Shown here one piece after another: positions 5,326-5,542 of a stretch of 5,542 bases of DNA. The stretch is from the NCBI GenBank assembly GCA_019689695.1, contig JADGHA010000302.1, positions 1-5,542 on the forward strand. Reading direction: 5' to 3'. The number at the start of each line of letters is the position of its first letter. Positions within the stretch are counted from its first letter, which is position 1. The notes under the pieces were generated by a model. It saw nothing but the letters and a program-made list of their open reading frames with translations. It did not search any database and was not told where the DNA came from. The stretch comes from Micromonosporaceae bacterium (GTDB lineage: Bacteria > Actinomycetota > Actinomycetes > Mycobacteriales > Micromonosporaceae). Made by a program: the position numbers and the translations under genes.

Positions 5326-5542
5326 GTGACCTCAGCGCCGCAGCAGCGTGCGGGTGCCTGGACGCGGGTGGACCAGGCCGCCGGCGGACTCGCCGTCGAC
5401 CTCGGCCTCTACGCCCTCTCCGCCGCTTTCGCCGGCGTCACGGCGGCCACCTCGACCCTCTTGCCGCACCGGGCCTGGGGCGCGGTCGCCGTCTGGGGTT
5501 ATGCCGCGGCCAGCCTCGCCGTCGTGGTCCAGCTGCTGATCC
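5326..5542 (+). CDS. Predicted membrane protein (N-terminal part, runs off right edge)
   Basis: I do not recognise this gene. From the GTG at 5326 the frame stays open to the window end, giving 72 codons with strongly GC-biased third positions. A short polar N-terminus (residues 1-20, TSAPQQRAG...) is followed by a hydrophobic segment at about 22-45 (GLAVDLGLYALSAAFAGV), a short connecting stretch with LPHRAW, and a second hydrophobic segment at about 51-72 (WGAVAVWGYAAASLAVVVQ). At least two membrane-spanning helices are therefore likely. No good ribosome binding site lies at standard spacing; the nearest purine-rich stretch, GGGAG at 5301-5305, is too far, so a leaderless start or a later GTG (5368) is possible. 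It is divergent from the phosphoribosyltransferase gene. Confidence 0.65.
   Translation, partial: MTSAPQQRAGAWTRVDQAAGGLAVDLGLYALSAAFAGVTAATSTLLPHRAWGAVAVWGYAAASLAVVVQLLI

Overview
The window is high-GC DNA with strongly GC-biased third codon positions, GTG starts and an actinobacterial DnaB. The N-terminus and sequence of the helicase resemble Micromonosporaceae (Micromonospora-like), but that placement is from memory of the family, not from a search. No rRNA, tRNA, CRISPR array, transposase or phage gene is visible.

Layout: (1) Positions 1-1048, minus strand: the N-terminal 349 residues of a disordered, Pro/Gly/Arg-rich protein of unknown function that runs off the left edge. It carries a recurring TGEIVRY-type motif. 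Its reading frame has no stop back to the window edge. (2) Positions 1049-1535: a divergent intergenic region of about 490 bases, with an AT-richer island and a cluster of DnaA-box-like 9-mers, several arranged as inverted repeats. (3) Positions 1536-4220, plus strand: dnaB, the replicative helicase, interrupted by an in-frame 427-residue intein (2757-4037) at the conserved RESG/SIEQDAD site. (4) Positions 4225-4256: a GC-rich hairpin between convergent genes. (5) Positions 5243-4265, minus strand: a probable two-gene operon encoding a phosphoribosyltransferase-family protein and a small TFIIB-type zinc-ribbon protein. (6) Positions 5244-5325: a short divergent promoter region with an inverted repeat over the phosphoribosyltransferase start. 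(7) From 5326, plus strand: the start of a membrane protein that runs off the right edge.

Functionally, dnaB is the core replication gene, and its product must be assembled by protein splicing. All splicing residues of the intein are present, but both catalytic aspartates of its LAGLIDADG homing endonuclease are glycine. The intein therefore looks splicing-competent and homing-dead. The DnaA-box-like cluster in front of dnaB could link helicase expression, or local DNA architecture, to the initiator DnaA. The repeat protein, the phosphoribosyltransferase/zinc-ribbon pair and the membrane protein have no demonstrable link to replication beyond proximity.
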